Below, piece after piece: positions 17,876 to 25,998 of a stretch of DNA of 64,000 nucleotides. The notes beneath the pieces are model-generated. The model was not told the origin of the DNA. It searched no databases and saw nothing but the letters and a program-made list of their open reading frames with translations. Each line of letters begins with the position of its first letter. The first letter of the stretch is position 1. Source of the stretch: Pontibacter deserti. Lineage in GTDB: Bacteria; Bacteroidota; Bacteroidia; Cytophagales; Hymenobacteraceae. Position numbers and translations under genes: made by a program. The stretch is from NCBI RefSeq assembly GCF_023630255.1, contig NZ_JALPRS010000005.1, positions 1 through 64,000 of the forward strand. The letters run 5' to 3'.

Positions 17876-18231
17876 AAAGCATCTTCGAAATGAAGTATGG
17901 CCGGCGGCGTTGTTAATGTTACTGATATAATATCGAACCGGATTTCCTGCTCCCAACCATTCGCAAGTATAAATTCTTCGGCGGCATCTACTACTAATTT
18001 TTCTTTCCTGCTGTTCACGGCTGCTTCCGGAAACCCAAAGGTATCGGACGCTCGGGTTTTCACTTCTACAAATACCAGCAGCGCATCTTTGCGGGCAATT
18101 ATGTCAATCTCAGCACGTTTATACCTGTAGTTTTTTTCAAGTATCGTATAGCCCTGCTCCTGCAAGTATAGTTGCGCCATACGTTCACCTGTCTGACCAG
18201 TATGGATGTGGTTGTTAATTGGTGAAGCCAT
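17869..18231 (-). CDS. YraN family putative endonuclease (UPF0102)
   Basis: A 120-residue protein of the YraN/UPF0102 family, a small PD-(D/E)xK nuclease-like fold. The motif is readable: AEIDIIARKD followed by LLVFVEVKTR, giving Glu, Asp and ExK. GQTGERMAQLYLQEQGYTILEKNYR is the usual N-terminal helix. Its biological role is not settled. It converges on and overlaps the preceding lipoprotein gene by seven bases, so there is no room for a terminator between them. Confidence 0.92.
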   Translation of the reverse strand: MASPINNHIHTGQTGERMAQLYLQEQGYTILEKNYRYKRAEIDIIARKDALLVFVEVKTRASDTFGFPEAAVNSRKEKLVVDAAEEFILANGWEQEIRFDIISVTLTTPPAILHFEDAFH

Positions 18232-18376
18232 CTAAAACTCGTATTTTGCATCACGTATTGATATCCAAACTAATATAGAGGTTGCAAGGTTGCGAAAGGT
18301 TAATTGCAGAGGTGTGTTTAACAGCTGGCGCCAAGTATAAACCCGCCGTTGGGCAAACTTTTAAAGTATAAATGCT

Positions 18377-19111
18377 GTGTTACAAAATAAAGAAATACAA
18401 TTTGAGCAGCTTGGCCTGATCGATTATAAAGAAGCCTGGGAATACCAGGAAAAGCTTTTTAACGAGATATTGGAGCTAAAGAGCCAGAACCGTAAAGCTC
18501 CGGAAGATGCACAGGTGCAAACGCCCAACTATCTGCTGTTCTGCTCGCACCCGCATGTGTATACACTGGGTAAAAGTGGCCACGAAGAAAATTTACTTAT
18601 AGATGAAGAAGGTCTGAAAGCAAAGGGAGCTACCTTCTATAAGATAAACCGTGGTGGAGATATTACTTACCATGGGCCGGGGCAAATTGTAGGTTATCCT
18701 ATACTTGACCTGGATAATTTCTTTACCGATATTCACAAATACCTTCGCCTTCTGGAAGAAGCAGTTATACTTACATTGGAGGAGTATGGAATTACAACTG
18801 GCCGTATACCTGGCTTAACCGGTGTTTGGTTGGATCATGAAGCACAGGTAAATCCGCGTAAGATATGTGCCATGGGTGTAAAGTGCAGCCGTTGGGTAAC
18901 TATGCACGGTTTTGCTTTTAATATAAATACAGACCTGAATTATTTTAGTAATATTGTGCCTTGTGGTATCAGCGATAAAAAAGTAACCTCGCTGGCGCAG
19001 GAACTTGGGTATGAAGTGCCTTTAGCTGAAGTAGAAGAAAAACTTCGTAAACACATTGCTAACCTGTTCGAAGCCACTATTATTACTGCAACACATGAAA
19101 AAAGACATTGA
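18377..19111 (+). CDS. lipB: Lipoyl(octanoyl) transferase LipB
   Basis: A 244-residue LipB, which moves octanoate from ACP to lipoyl domains of 2-oxoacid dehydrogenases. The signature RGGDITYHGPGQIVGYPI spans about 92-109. The catalytic Lys162 (in RKICAMG) and Cys196 (in VPCGIS) are in place. The start is GTG; an ATG five bases upstream is in another frame. The stop overlaps the start of the following small gene by 17 bases, suggesting coupled translation. Confidence 0.95.
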   Translation: MLQNKEIQFEQLGLIDYKEAWEYQEKLFNEILELKSQNRKAPEDAQVQTPNYLLFCSHPHVYTLGKSGHEENLLIDEEGLKAKGATFYKINRGGDITYHGPGQIVGYPILDLDNFFTDIHKYLRLLEEAVILTLEEYGITTGRIPGLTGVWLDHEAQVNPRKICAMGVKCSRWVTMHGFAFNINTDLNYFSNIVPCGISDKKVTSLAQELGYEVPLAEVEEKLRKHIANLFEATIITATHEKRH

Positions 19112-19499
19112 TTTCGGAACGGTTGAGGGGGTTTCGGTGGCTGTAGCAACTACACCTAACGAATCGGGTGTGGACGCCTGGAACGTCTATCTAATAAACA
19201 ATAACCCTTTCCCGATAGAAAATGTGCTGGTGTCATCAAAAGGATACGGCATGTTAGATGGTGAAGAAGTAAAAACATCGATGCTGCGCCACATGTTTGA
19301 GCTCATAGATGCAAAAAGCTTTGTGCAGATAGAACCTATAGATCCGGCTATTTTTCATATCAACAACGAGTATTGGGTGAGCTATTATATTGGCCGCCAG
19401 ATCTATGATAAGAAATACATCTTTGTACCTGATTCTATCACACAGGAAAACCTGATCGATATCAGTATTCTGAATATGCAGGGTGTGCTGCATACCTGA
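19095..19499 (+). CDS. Conserved small protein coupled to lipB
   Basis: A 134-residue cytoplasmic protein without a signal peptide or any motif that I can assign. Bacteroidota homologues are often annotated only as hypothetical or, wrongly, as a phenylalanyl-tRNA synthetase subunit. Alternating hydrophobic patterns (SVAVATTP, WNVYLINN, EYWVSYYIG) suggest a small beta domain. Start is the ATG giving MKKDIDF, which lies inside the end of lipB. This overlap makes co-expression with lipoate metabolism likely, but no function follows from that. Confidence 0.75.
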   Translation: MKKDIDFGTVEGVSVAVATTPNESGVDAWNVYLINNNPFPIENVLVSSKGYGMLDGEEVKTSMLRHMFELIDAKSFVQIEPIDPAIFHINNEYWVSYYIGRQIYDKKYIFVPDSITQENLIDISILNMQGVLHT

Positions 19500-19610
19500 A
19501 TTTACAGTTGCATACAATAAGTTTTATACTTTACCTTTATGTAATGAGCAAATGCACCGGTAAGCTAATGGCTGCTGCGGCACAAGTACATTAACCTGTA
19601 TACCACATCT

Positions 19611-20660
19611 ATGGAGCAGAGAATTATACATCTGGTGTTGTCTTTTTTATGGGCTTTCCTGATAGCTATATTCGCTGTTCCGTCTATTATTCGGGTAGCT
19701 CACCTCAAAAATATCCTGGATCAGCCTAACTTCCGGACAGTACACGCAGAGCTAACACCTCGTTTAGGTGGCCTGGCTATGTTTGCCGGATTCATGTCGG
19801 CGCTTACCATTTTCGCTGATCTGAATAATGGGGTGCAGCAGCTTTTGGCTGGCTGCGTTATACTTTTCTTTATTGGGTTAAAAGATGATCTGATCTCGAT
19901 CTCTGCCATGAAGAAATTTGCCGTACAGCTGTTGGCTACAGGTATAGTAATGTTTATTGCTGATATCCGCATCACCAGCTTTCAGGGTATATTTGGTGTA
20001 GGTGAGTTAGAGATTGGTATCAGTTATGGATTTACTTTCCTGGTAATTATAGGAATTACAAATTCATTGAATCTGATAGATGGTCTGGATGGTTTGGCAG
20101 GTACACTGGCATTGATCGCCTGTGTAACTTTTGGAGTCTATTTCTACCTGTTTGGAGGCCCTAACTATAGTAATTATGCTGCTGTAGCTTTTTGTTTGGC
20201 GGGTGGTATACTCGGTTTTCTACGCTATAATTTTCATAAAGCTACTATATTTATGGGCGATACAGGTTCGTTGCTCTGTGGCTTTATTATCTCTGTTATG
20301 GCCATACAATTCATTGAAATGCGCCAGGTGTCTGCTGCGCCTTCTGTAGCAATTGGTATTTTGTTTGTACCGGTTTTTGATACGATAAGGGTATTTTCAA
20401 TCCGGATATTTAATGGAAGATCACCTTTTATACCAGATAAAAATCACGTGCATCATCGCCTGCTGGCCATGGGTCTAAACCAGATCAGCACAGTCCTGAC
20501 CCTTGCCATAATCAACATGCTTATCATTATGTATGTGGTTAGTTTTGGCAAATGGGGAAATTTATACCTGTTGCTCTCTTTAGTAACTTTCTCAGTAATG
20601 TTTAGTGTTGTTCTTGGAATATACAGAACCAAAAGTGCCCAGCGTGTTTCTAAAGTTTAA
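19611..20660 (+). CDS. WecA/TagO-like polyprenyl-phosphate sugar-1-phosphate transferase
   Basis: A 349-residue polytopic membrane enzyme of the MraY/WecA family, with about 10-11 helices. It links a UDP-sugar phosphate (usually GlcNAc-1-P) to undecaprenyl phosphate, the first step of O-antigen, capsule or similar glycan synthesis. The key motifs are intact: GLKDDL (Asp92, Asp93), NSLNLIDGLDGLA (Asp157, Asp160), FMGDTGS and KNHVHHRL. The His-rich last motif points to the WecA branch and away from MraY. The final ~25 bases overlap the likely start of the next gene. Confidence 0.92.
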   Translation: MEQRIIHLVLSFLWAFLIAIFAVPSIIRVAHLKNILDQPNFRTVHAELTPRLGGLAMFAGFMSALTIFADLNNGVQQLLAGCVILFFIGLKDDLISISAMKKFAVQLLATGIVMFIADIRITSFQGIFGVGELEIGISYGFTFLVIIGITNSLNLIDGLDGLAGTLALIACVTFGVYFYLFGGPNYSNYAAVAFCLAGGILGFLRYNFHKATIFMGDTGSLLCGFIISVMAIQFIEMRQVSAAPSVAIGILFVPVFDTIRVFSIRIFNGRSPFIPDKNHVHHRLLAMGLNQISTVLTLAIINMLIIMYVVSFGKWGNLYLLLSLVTFSVMFSVVLGIYRTKSAQRVSKV

Positions 20661-21816
20661 TTTTGGAGTAAAGCTTATATACGCACTGCTGTTATGCATT
20701 GTAGTTACGGGCACAATAAATGCGCAGGTGCTTCCTCTGGAGCAGGAGAACACTATTACAGCAGATTGGTTAGTATATAAAAGCAATACAAAGGAACTTA
20801 TACCTTATGTGGCTGGCGCAGGTGCCAGTAATAATGCAGTGCATCAGTGGGTGCAAATTACTCCAGCCAATGCCTTTCTAATTTCTTTTGCTGCAACCAA
20901 AGGCACATGCCTGTTCCTGAACAACCAACTTATCTTTATAGCTGATTCAACCGCAGCTTTTAAGCTGAACCTGGTGCCTTACGCTCAAGATCTTAAAGCA
21001 AAACAAGGCAAGTATCTGCTTTCAGTCTGGCACCCGGAGCAGCAGCCGGTAGTGAGTTCTTTTAAAAATGCTGAAGCAATACAACAGGGTGCTGTGCAGG
21101 GACAGGGGCAGTCAGTTTTGGCAGTGCGTGTACGGGAATACGTGAATCTGAATGCGTTTATCATTTTTATACTTTTGATAGGGCTATTATATGGTGCTTT
21201 AAAAAGTAACTATCCAGCTGATTTTAGCAGCTTATATAGCATTAACTCTTTCTTTAGAACAAATGCGTTACAAGAAGGCTTCCTTTCAAAACCGGTAAGC
21301 TCCTGGTCAAGTATACTTTTTATAATAGTTTTCTCGCTTTCGCTGGCTCTGCTTATAGCGGCAATACATACTGAGGTGCAGCACATTCAGTTGTTAAATC
21401 AGTTCTTCCCGGTTTCTGCAGCAGGTATAAGCACCAAGGTTATTTTTTATACTGTTCTTATCTTTTTGTTTATCCTGATAAAATACCTTTTCCTTAAAAT
21501 GATGGCATTCATTTTTGGATTAGAGCAGGTTGTTCATTTACAGTATCGTGAGTTTTTAAGAACCATACTTTTCCTTGGTATTTTTCTACCTGTTATAGTT
21601 TTATTTTATATGGCTTTTAATGCCAGTATGCCGCAGGTTATATTGCTGGCATCTAATCTGGCGGTTGCATTTGTGTTGATAGTCACAATTGTGCGCGTAT
21701 TTGCTACAGTAAATACTAAAGCATCTGTATTAAATCTGCATTTATTTTCATACCTTTGCGCCACAGAAGTGATTCCGTTGGCGATTATACTGAAACTGAT
21801 CGTTTTTAACTTCTAA
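20635..21816 (+). CDS. DUF4271 membrane protein
   Basis: A membrane protein of about 393 residues. A signal peptide ends near NAQ, followed by a ~130-residue extracytoplasmic region, then about six membrane helices in the C-terminal half. This is the layout of the Bacteroidota family DUF4271, which often precedes hemD. Function unknown. The start is uncertain: GTG at 20635 or 20644 both give a signal peptide, and a TTG at 20605 would lengthen it. Any choice overlaps the end of the WecA-like gene, so the two are probably translationally coupled. Confidence 0.75.
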   Translation: MPSVFLKFNFGVKLIYALLLCIVVTGTINAQVLPLEQENTITADWLVYKSNTKELIPYVAGAGASNNAVHQWVQITPANAFLISFAATKGTCLFLNNQLIFIADSTAAFKLNLVPYAQDLKAKQGKYLLSVWHPEQQPVVSSFKNAEAIQQGAVQGQGQSVLAVRVREYVNLNAFIIFILLIGLLYGALKSNYPADFSSLYSINSFFRTNALQEGFLSKPVSSWSSILFIIVFSLSLALLIAAIHTEVQHIQLLNQFFPVSAAGISTKVIFYTVLIFLFILIKYLFLKMMAFIFGLEQVVHLQYREFLRTILFLGIFLPVIVLFYMAFNASMPQVILLASNLAVAFVLIVTIVRVFATVNTKASVLNLHLFSYLCATEVIPLAIILKLIVFNF

Positions 21817-21873
21817 AAACACAATTAAGTATAATTGCCGTAGCAGAAGGTGTTAATTTAATAACCACATTAT

Positions 21874-22668
21874 ATGGTTGAGAGCAAAGCAAAAGGAAGT
21901 GCCAATCCTGAAAGACACAAAATTCCTATCAAAAGTATACTGGTAACGCAGCCGCAGCCTACAACAGATAACTCACCTTATGTAACTATAGCCGAGAAAT
22001 ACGGTATTAAAGTTGATTTCAGGGCGTTTATTGAAGTGGAGCCTGTTCCTTACAAAGAGTTCAGAAAGGACAAGGTTGATATTCTAGCGCATACAGCTGT
22101 TATTTTTACCAGCCGTAATGCTGTTGATCATTTCTTCAGAATCTGCCAGGAAAGTAAAATAGAGATGCCGGCTGATATGAAGTACTTCTGCATTTCAGAT
22201 CAAACGGCTTATTACCTGCAAAAGTATATCGTGCTGCGTAAGCGCAAATTATTTGTTGGCGAAAAAACTGCAAAAGATTTATTCGAAGTGATTAAAAAGC
22301 ACAAGAATGAAAAATTCCTTTTCCCGTGCTCAAACATTCGCAAAGATGATATTCCGGAATTTATGGCAGCCAATAAGATCAAGTGTACAGAAGCGATCAT
22401 TTACAAAACCGTTGCTGCTGACTTGTCTGACCTGGATGATGTTACTTATGACTGCCTGGCTTTCTTTAGTCCGTCTGGTATAACTTCCCTGTTTATTAAC
22501 TTCCCGGATTTCAAACAAAACAATACAAGAATTGCTGCTTTTGGCCCTACTACAGCTAAGGCAGTTCGTGATGCCGGCCTTGAACTGGATATTGAGGCAC
22601 CAATGCCAAACGCTCCTTCAATGACAGGTGCTATAGAGGTGTACATACAAAATCATAAACAGAAGTAA
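21874..22668 (+). CDS. hemD: Uroporphyrinogen-III synthase (HemD family)
   Basis: A 264-residue HemD-family protein, which cyclises hydroxymethylbilane to uroporphyrinogen III in haem synthesis. Recognisable blocks are SILVTQPQP at the start, AVIFTSRNAVDHFF near 77-90, CLAFFSPSGI around 199, and the C-terminal RIAAFGPTTAKAVRDAG. HemD is poorly conserved, so the call rests on these blocks and on the DUF4271 neighbour. No other hem gene is nearby. A hairpin terminator follows. Confidence 0.85.
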   Translation: MVESKAKGSANPERHKIPIKSILVTQPQPTTDNSPYVTIAEKYGIKVDFRAFIEVEPVPYKEFRKDKVDILAHTAVIFTSRNAVDHFFRICQESKIEMPADMKYFCISDQTAYYLQKYIVLRKRKLFVGEKTAKDLFEVIKKHKNEKFLFPCSNIRKDDIPEFMAANKIKCTEAIIYKTVAADLSDLDDVTYDCLAFFSPSGITSLFINFPDFKQNNTRIAAFGPTTAKAVRDAGLELDIEAPMPNAPSMTGAIEVYIQNHKQK

Positions 22669-22713
22669 AAAAGCAGCAGTAGCCGCAACCTTTATTTCTG
22701 AAATACATACTAT

Positions 22714-22760
22714 AAAACGCAAAGATAAGATGGTGTAAAGCTATCTTGTTTTTGCGTTTT
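22714..22760 (+). terminator. Terminator-like hairpin after hemD
   Basis: An imperfect 18- to 20-bp stem (AAAACGCAAA arm pairing with TTTGCGTTTT) about 45 bases after the hemD stop and before the porP-like gene. Confidence 0.7.
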
Positions 22761-22838
22761 ACCGTTTAAGTAGTATATTTATATCTCTATACTTTCCTTA
22801 CTACAGTTATACTGTTTCTTGCTTTGTTGCAGTAACCT

Positions 22839-23810
22839 ATGAAAAAGCTTTTACCTGTATTCTTGTTGTTCCTGCTTTATAGTCAGAAACTTATGGCGCA
22901 ACAACAGCCACAGTTTACTCATTATAGCTTTAATGGCATGCAACTAAGCCCTGCATATGCTGGTATTACAAACCGCCCTGAGGTATTGTCGATATTCAGA
23001 TATCAGTGGTTGGGGTATGATGCTTCTTTTGATGATGGCGGGTCTCCGCAAACACTCCTGCTTACTGCGCATACACCCGTACGTTTATTAAACGGTGGTG
23101 TAGGTATAACCTTAATGCGTGATAAAATTGCAAACACTACCCAGAGCGGAGTGGCGTTGTCGTATTCATTTCATATACCAATAGGCGAAGCAAAACTAGG
23201 GTTGGGTGTACAGGGTAATTATAATAAAATAAAGAAAGGGGAATATAGGCCAAACCAGCCGGACGATCCCTTTGTGCCACTTAACAGCTCTGATACCAAG
23301 TATGATCTGGGGGCGGGCATTTGGTATGAATCCAGTACATTTTATGCCGGTGGGGGTGTAACAAATCTATTAAAAGCAGAGTATGAGTTTTCGAATATCC
23401 AAGACAATGTAGAAGACGATGTCAAGGGAACCTTTTTCAGCGAAAATCATATTTATGCTACTGCCGGATATCACCTGCCTGTTGCTAACATGTTTATACT
23501 TACGCCAATGGCACTCGTAAAGCATGATACTGAAACATTTTCGTTTGATGCCGGAGCAAAAGTAACATACGAAGAAAAATATTGGGCAGGAGTGAACTAC
23601 CGACATAAAGAAGCTGTTGGAGCGCTAATTGGGTTAGGTTTATTTACAGATAATTCATTAAGAGTAGGATACGCATTTGATTTTACAATATTTGACAGAG
23701 TTGCCAAGGCACCAACATCACACGAAGTGATGCTTTCTTACAGGCTTCCAGAGCCTGCCGTGCGTTTCAAGCCACCAGTAAGAACACCAAGGTATAACTT
23801 CACGAAGTAA
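22839..23810 (+). CDS. PorP/SprF family T9SS outer-membrane protein
   Basis: A 323-residue beta-barrel protein of the PorP/SprF family. The signal peptide ends MAQQQ, and QFTHYSFNGMQLSPAYAGI is the family's N-terminal signature. Repeated Gly/aromatic strands continue to a basic C-terminus. Family members sit in the outer membrane and attach T9SS machinery or adhesins to it. It lies directly before gldKLMN, but a 234-base spacer with a separate promoter suggests that it is not in the same operon. Confidence 0.92.
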   Translation: MKKLLPVFLLFLLYSQKLMAQQQPQFTHYSFNGMQLSPAYAGITNRPEVLSIFRYQWLGYDASFDDGGSPQTLLLTAHTPVRLLNGGVGITLMRDKIANTTQSGVALSYSFHIPIGEAKLGLGVQGNYNKIKKGEYRPNQPDDPFVPLNSSDTKYDLGAGIWYESSTFYAGGGVTNLLKAEYEFSNIQDNVEDDVKGTFFSENHIYATAGYHLPVANMFILTPMALVKHDTETFSFDAGAKVTYEEKYWAGVNYRHKEAVGALIGLGLFTDNSLRVGYAFDFTIFDRVAKAPTSHEVMLSYRLPEPAVRFKPPVRTPRYNFTK

Positions 23811-23932
23811 TAAGTAAATACAGTAAAAAGCCGATATAGAGGCAAAGTCCAATTCTAAAAATAATACAGAAAAAAATTGTGATTTATCTGTAAAATAATC
23901 CCCTGATTTAACCGTTGAAAAATAATAAATAC

Positions 23933-23987
23933 GTGTAGCAAGTAAATGTTTGTTTATTTGATACAAAACCTTATATATTTGCTACAC
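23933..23987. promoter_or_regulatory. Inverted repeat enclosing the gldK promoter
   Basis: GTGTAGCAA at 23933-23941 and its exact complement TTGCTACAC at 23979-23987, separated by 37 bases. The right half overlaps the end of the -7 element and the left half lies just upstream of the -33 element. It could be a paired operator site for a dimeric regulator. Confidence 0.5.
23949..23981 (+). promoter_or_regulatory. Promoter of the gldKLMN operon
   Basis: TTTG at 23949-23952, a 21-base spacer, then TATATTTG at 23974-23981. This matches the Bacteroidota consensus (TTTG, about 19-21 bases, TAnnTTTG). The gldK ATG follows 63 bases later. Confidence 0.72.
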
Positions 23988-24044
23988 CAGTAAAAATGTG
24001 CTAAGAATACATTGCTAAAAATTTTACCTTTTTTAAGAGTCATC

Positions 24045-25064
24045 ATGAACAAACTATTTAAGCTGTCTTCCTTCGCTTTGGCGGTGTTGCTGCTTGCAGG
24101 TTGCGGATTGAGAAACAGACCACAGGGTGACCTGGTTGGGTCAGATGATCGTCCTGAGTATAATGCGCAGCAAATCCCTTACGGTATGGTGGCGTGCCCG
24201 GGCGGAACTTTCCATATGGGACAGGCAGACCAGGATATTGCTGCAACAATGGCTAACCTGAACAAGCAGGTAACTATTGGTGCCTTTTATATGGACGAAA
24301 CCGAGATTACAAATAATGAATACCGCCAGTTTATGGATGTCATCATGCAGGACTCAATGGAAGTACTGGGTGAGGACTGGGTAATGGCTGAGCTTTATCC
24401 GGATACTACTGTTTGGGTAAAAGACTTTACCTATCACATGGGCGATCCATTAATGGAGTATTACTATACGCACCCTGCTTTTGACGACTACCCTGTGGTA
24501 GGTGTTGACTGGTTTGCAGCAAAGTATTTCTCTAAATGGCGTTCAAATTTCAAAAATCAGGCAAATGCTGATAACGGCATGGCTCCTATGCCAAGCTTCA
24601 GATTGCCATCAGAGGCTGAGTGGGAATATGCATCACGTGGTGGCCGCGACATGACGGTGTATCCATGGGGTGGTCCTTACCTGCGTAACGCAAAAGGCTG
24701 TTTACTGGCTAACTTTAAGCCGGGCCGCGGTGACTATTATAGCGATGGTTTCTCTTATACAGCTCCTGTAGCTCAGTTCTTTCCGAACGATTACGGCTTA
24801 TATGATATGGCCGGTAACGTAGCAGAATGGTGCGAAGATGCCTATGCTGATGCATATGTACCTATCACCTGGGACCTGAACCCTGTTTATAATGATGATA
24901 ACGAGCCTCGTAAAGTTGTTAGAGGTGGTTCATGGAAAGATATTGCTTACTTCCTAGAAACAGGTACGCGTAACTTCGAATTCCAGGATTCAGCTCGTTC
25001 ATATATTGGCTTCCGTAATGCGATGGTATACTTAGGAAGATCATCAGGAAGAGAATTCAGATAA
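24045..25064 (+). CDS. gldK: T9SS ring lipoprotein GldK/PorK
   Basis: A 339-residue lipoprotein (LLAGC, Cys20) with a formylglycine-generating-enzyme-like (FGE-sulfatase) domain from about 46 to the end. Visible blocks are CPGGTFHMG, DETEITNNEYRQF, RLPSEAEWEYASRGG, YDMAGNVAEWCED and VVRGGSWKD. GldK with GldN forms the large periplasmic ring of the type IX secretion system. The FGE fold is structural here and not known to be catalytic. The start is the ATG giving MNKLFKL. A TTG upstream would put 11 residues ahead of the signal peptide. It is the first gene of gldKLMN. Confidence 0.95.
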   Translation: MNKLFKLSSFALAVLLLAGCGLRNRPQGDLVGSDDRPEYNAQQIPYGMVACPGGTFHMGQADQDIAATMANLNKQVTIGAFYMDETEITNNEYRQFMDVIMQDSMEVLGEDWVMAELYPDTTVWVKDFTYHMGDPLMEYYYTHPAFDDYPVVGVDWFAAKYFSKWRSNFKNQANADNGMAPMPSFRLPSEAEWEYASRGGRDMTVYPWGGPYLRNAKGCLLANFKPGRGDYYSDGFSYTAPVAQFFPNDYGLYDMAGNVAEWCEDAYADAYVPITWDLNPVYNDDNEPRKVVRGGSWKDIAYFLETGTRNFEFQDSARSYIGFRNAMVYLGRSSGREFR

Positions 25065-25138
25065 GAAACATCCCAATTCCCTAATACATATTACTAAAAC
25101 CCAAAACACAATCGTTCACAATTTAATTCGAAAACAAA

Positions 25139-25942
25139 ATGAGCAACGCTAAAGGACGCAGTTTTTTGTACGACGTACTGATGCCAAAAATCTACGGTAT
25201 TGGTGCCGCAGTCGTAATCGTTGGTGCGCTATTTAAAATTCAGCACTGGCCAGGTGCAGACCTTATGCTGATCGTAGGTCTTAGTACAGAGGCCGTAATC
25301 TTCTTCCTGAGTGCATTCCAGCCACAGCCGCATGATCCGGATTGGGCTAGAGTTTATCCGCAACTTGCTGATGATTACACAGGCGAAGCACTTATGCCAG
25401 CTACTGCTACTACTTCAGGTGGTAACGGATTAACCCGCAAACTGGATGACATGCTGCTTGATGCGAACATCACCCCTGAAACTATTAACTCATTAGGTTT
25501 AGGGCTGAACAGACTGAGCGAAACTGCTGCACAGATGGCAGATTTAAGCCAGGCTACTACAGCTACTAACGAGTATACACTAAGAGTAAGAGAAGCATCT
25601 GGTTCATTAGATAAAATGAATGCAGCCTATGCTACTACTGCTGAAGCCTTAGCGCAGATGGCAGGCTCTACTGTAGATGCAAAAGAATACCACCAGCAGA
25701 TCCAGAGCATGACCAGAAATCTTGGTGCACTTAACGCAGTGTACGAGATGGAACTTCAGGATGCAAATAACCACCTGAAAGCCATGAATAAATTCTATGG
25801 CAACCTGAGCATGGCTATGGAAAACTTAACTGATGCCAGCAAAGATACAGAGCAATTCAAGCAGGAAGTTTCTAAGCTTACGCAGAACCTACACTCTCTG
25901 AACACAGTGTATGGTAACATGCTTACAGCAATGAAAGGTTAA
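25139..25942 (+). CDS. gldL: T9SS motor protein GldL/PorL
   Basis: A 267-residue inner-membrane protein with two N-terminal helices (about 16-33 and 41-60) joined by the conserved FKIQHWPGAD loop, then a long cytoplasmic helical region. Glu51 in LSTEAVIFF of the second helix is the likely conserved acidic residue of the proton channel. GldL forms a pentamer around a GldM dimer and powers secretion and gliding with proton motive force. It sits between gldK and gldM on the same strand. Confidence 0.96.
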   Translation: MSNAKGRSFLYDVLMPKIYGIGAAVVIVGALFKIQHWPGADLMLIVGLSTEAVIFFLSAFQPQPHDPDWARVYPQLADDYTGEALMPATATTSGGNGLTRKLDDMLLDANITPETINSLGLGLNRLSETAAQMADLSQATTATNEYTLRVREASGSLDKMNAAYATTAEALAQMAGSTVDAKEYHQQIQSMTRNLGALNAVYEMELQDANNHLKAMNKFYGNLSMAMENLTDASKDTEQFKQEVSKLTQNLHSLNTVYGNMLTAMKG

Positions 25943-25998
25943 TCCTTGATTTTTTGTTCTATTTCAAACGAAAACAACAGTTAAAAATATAGTATAAC

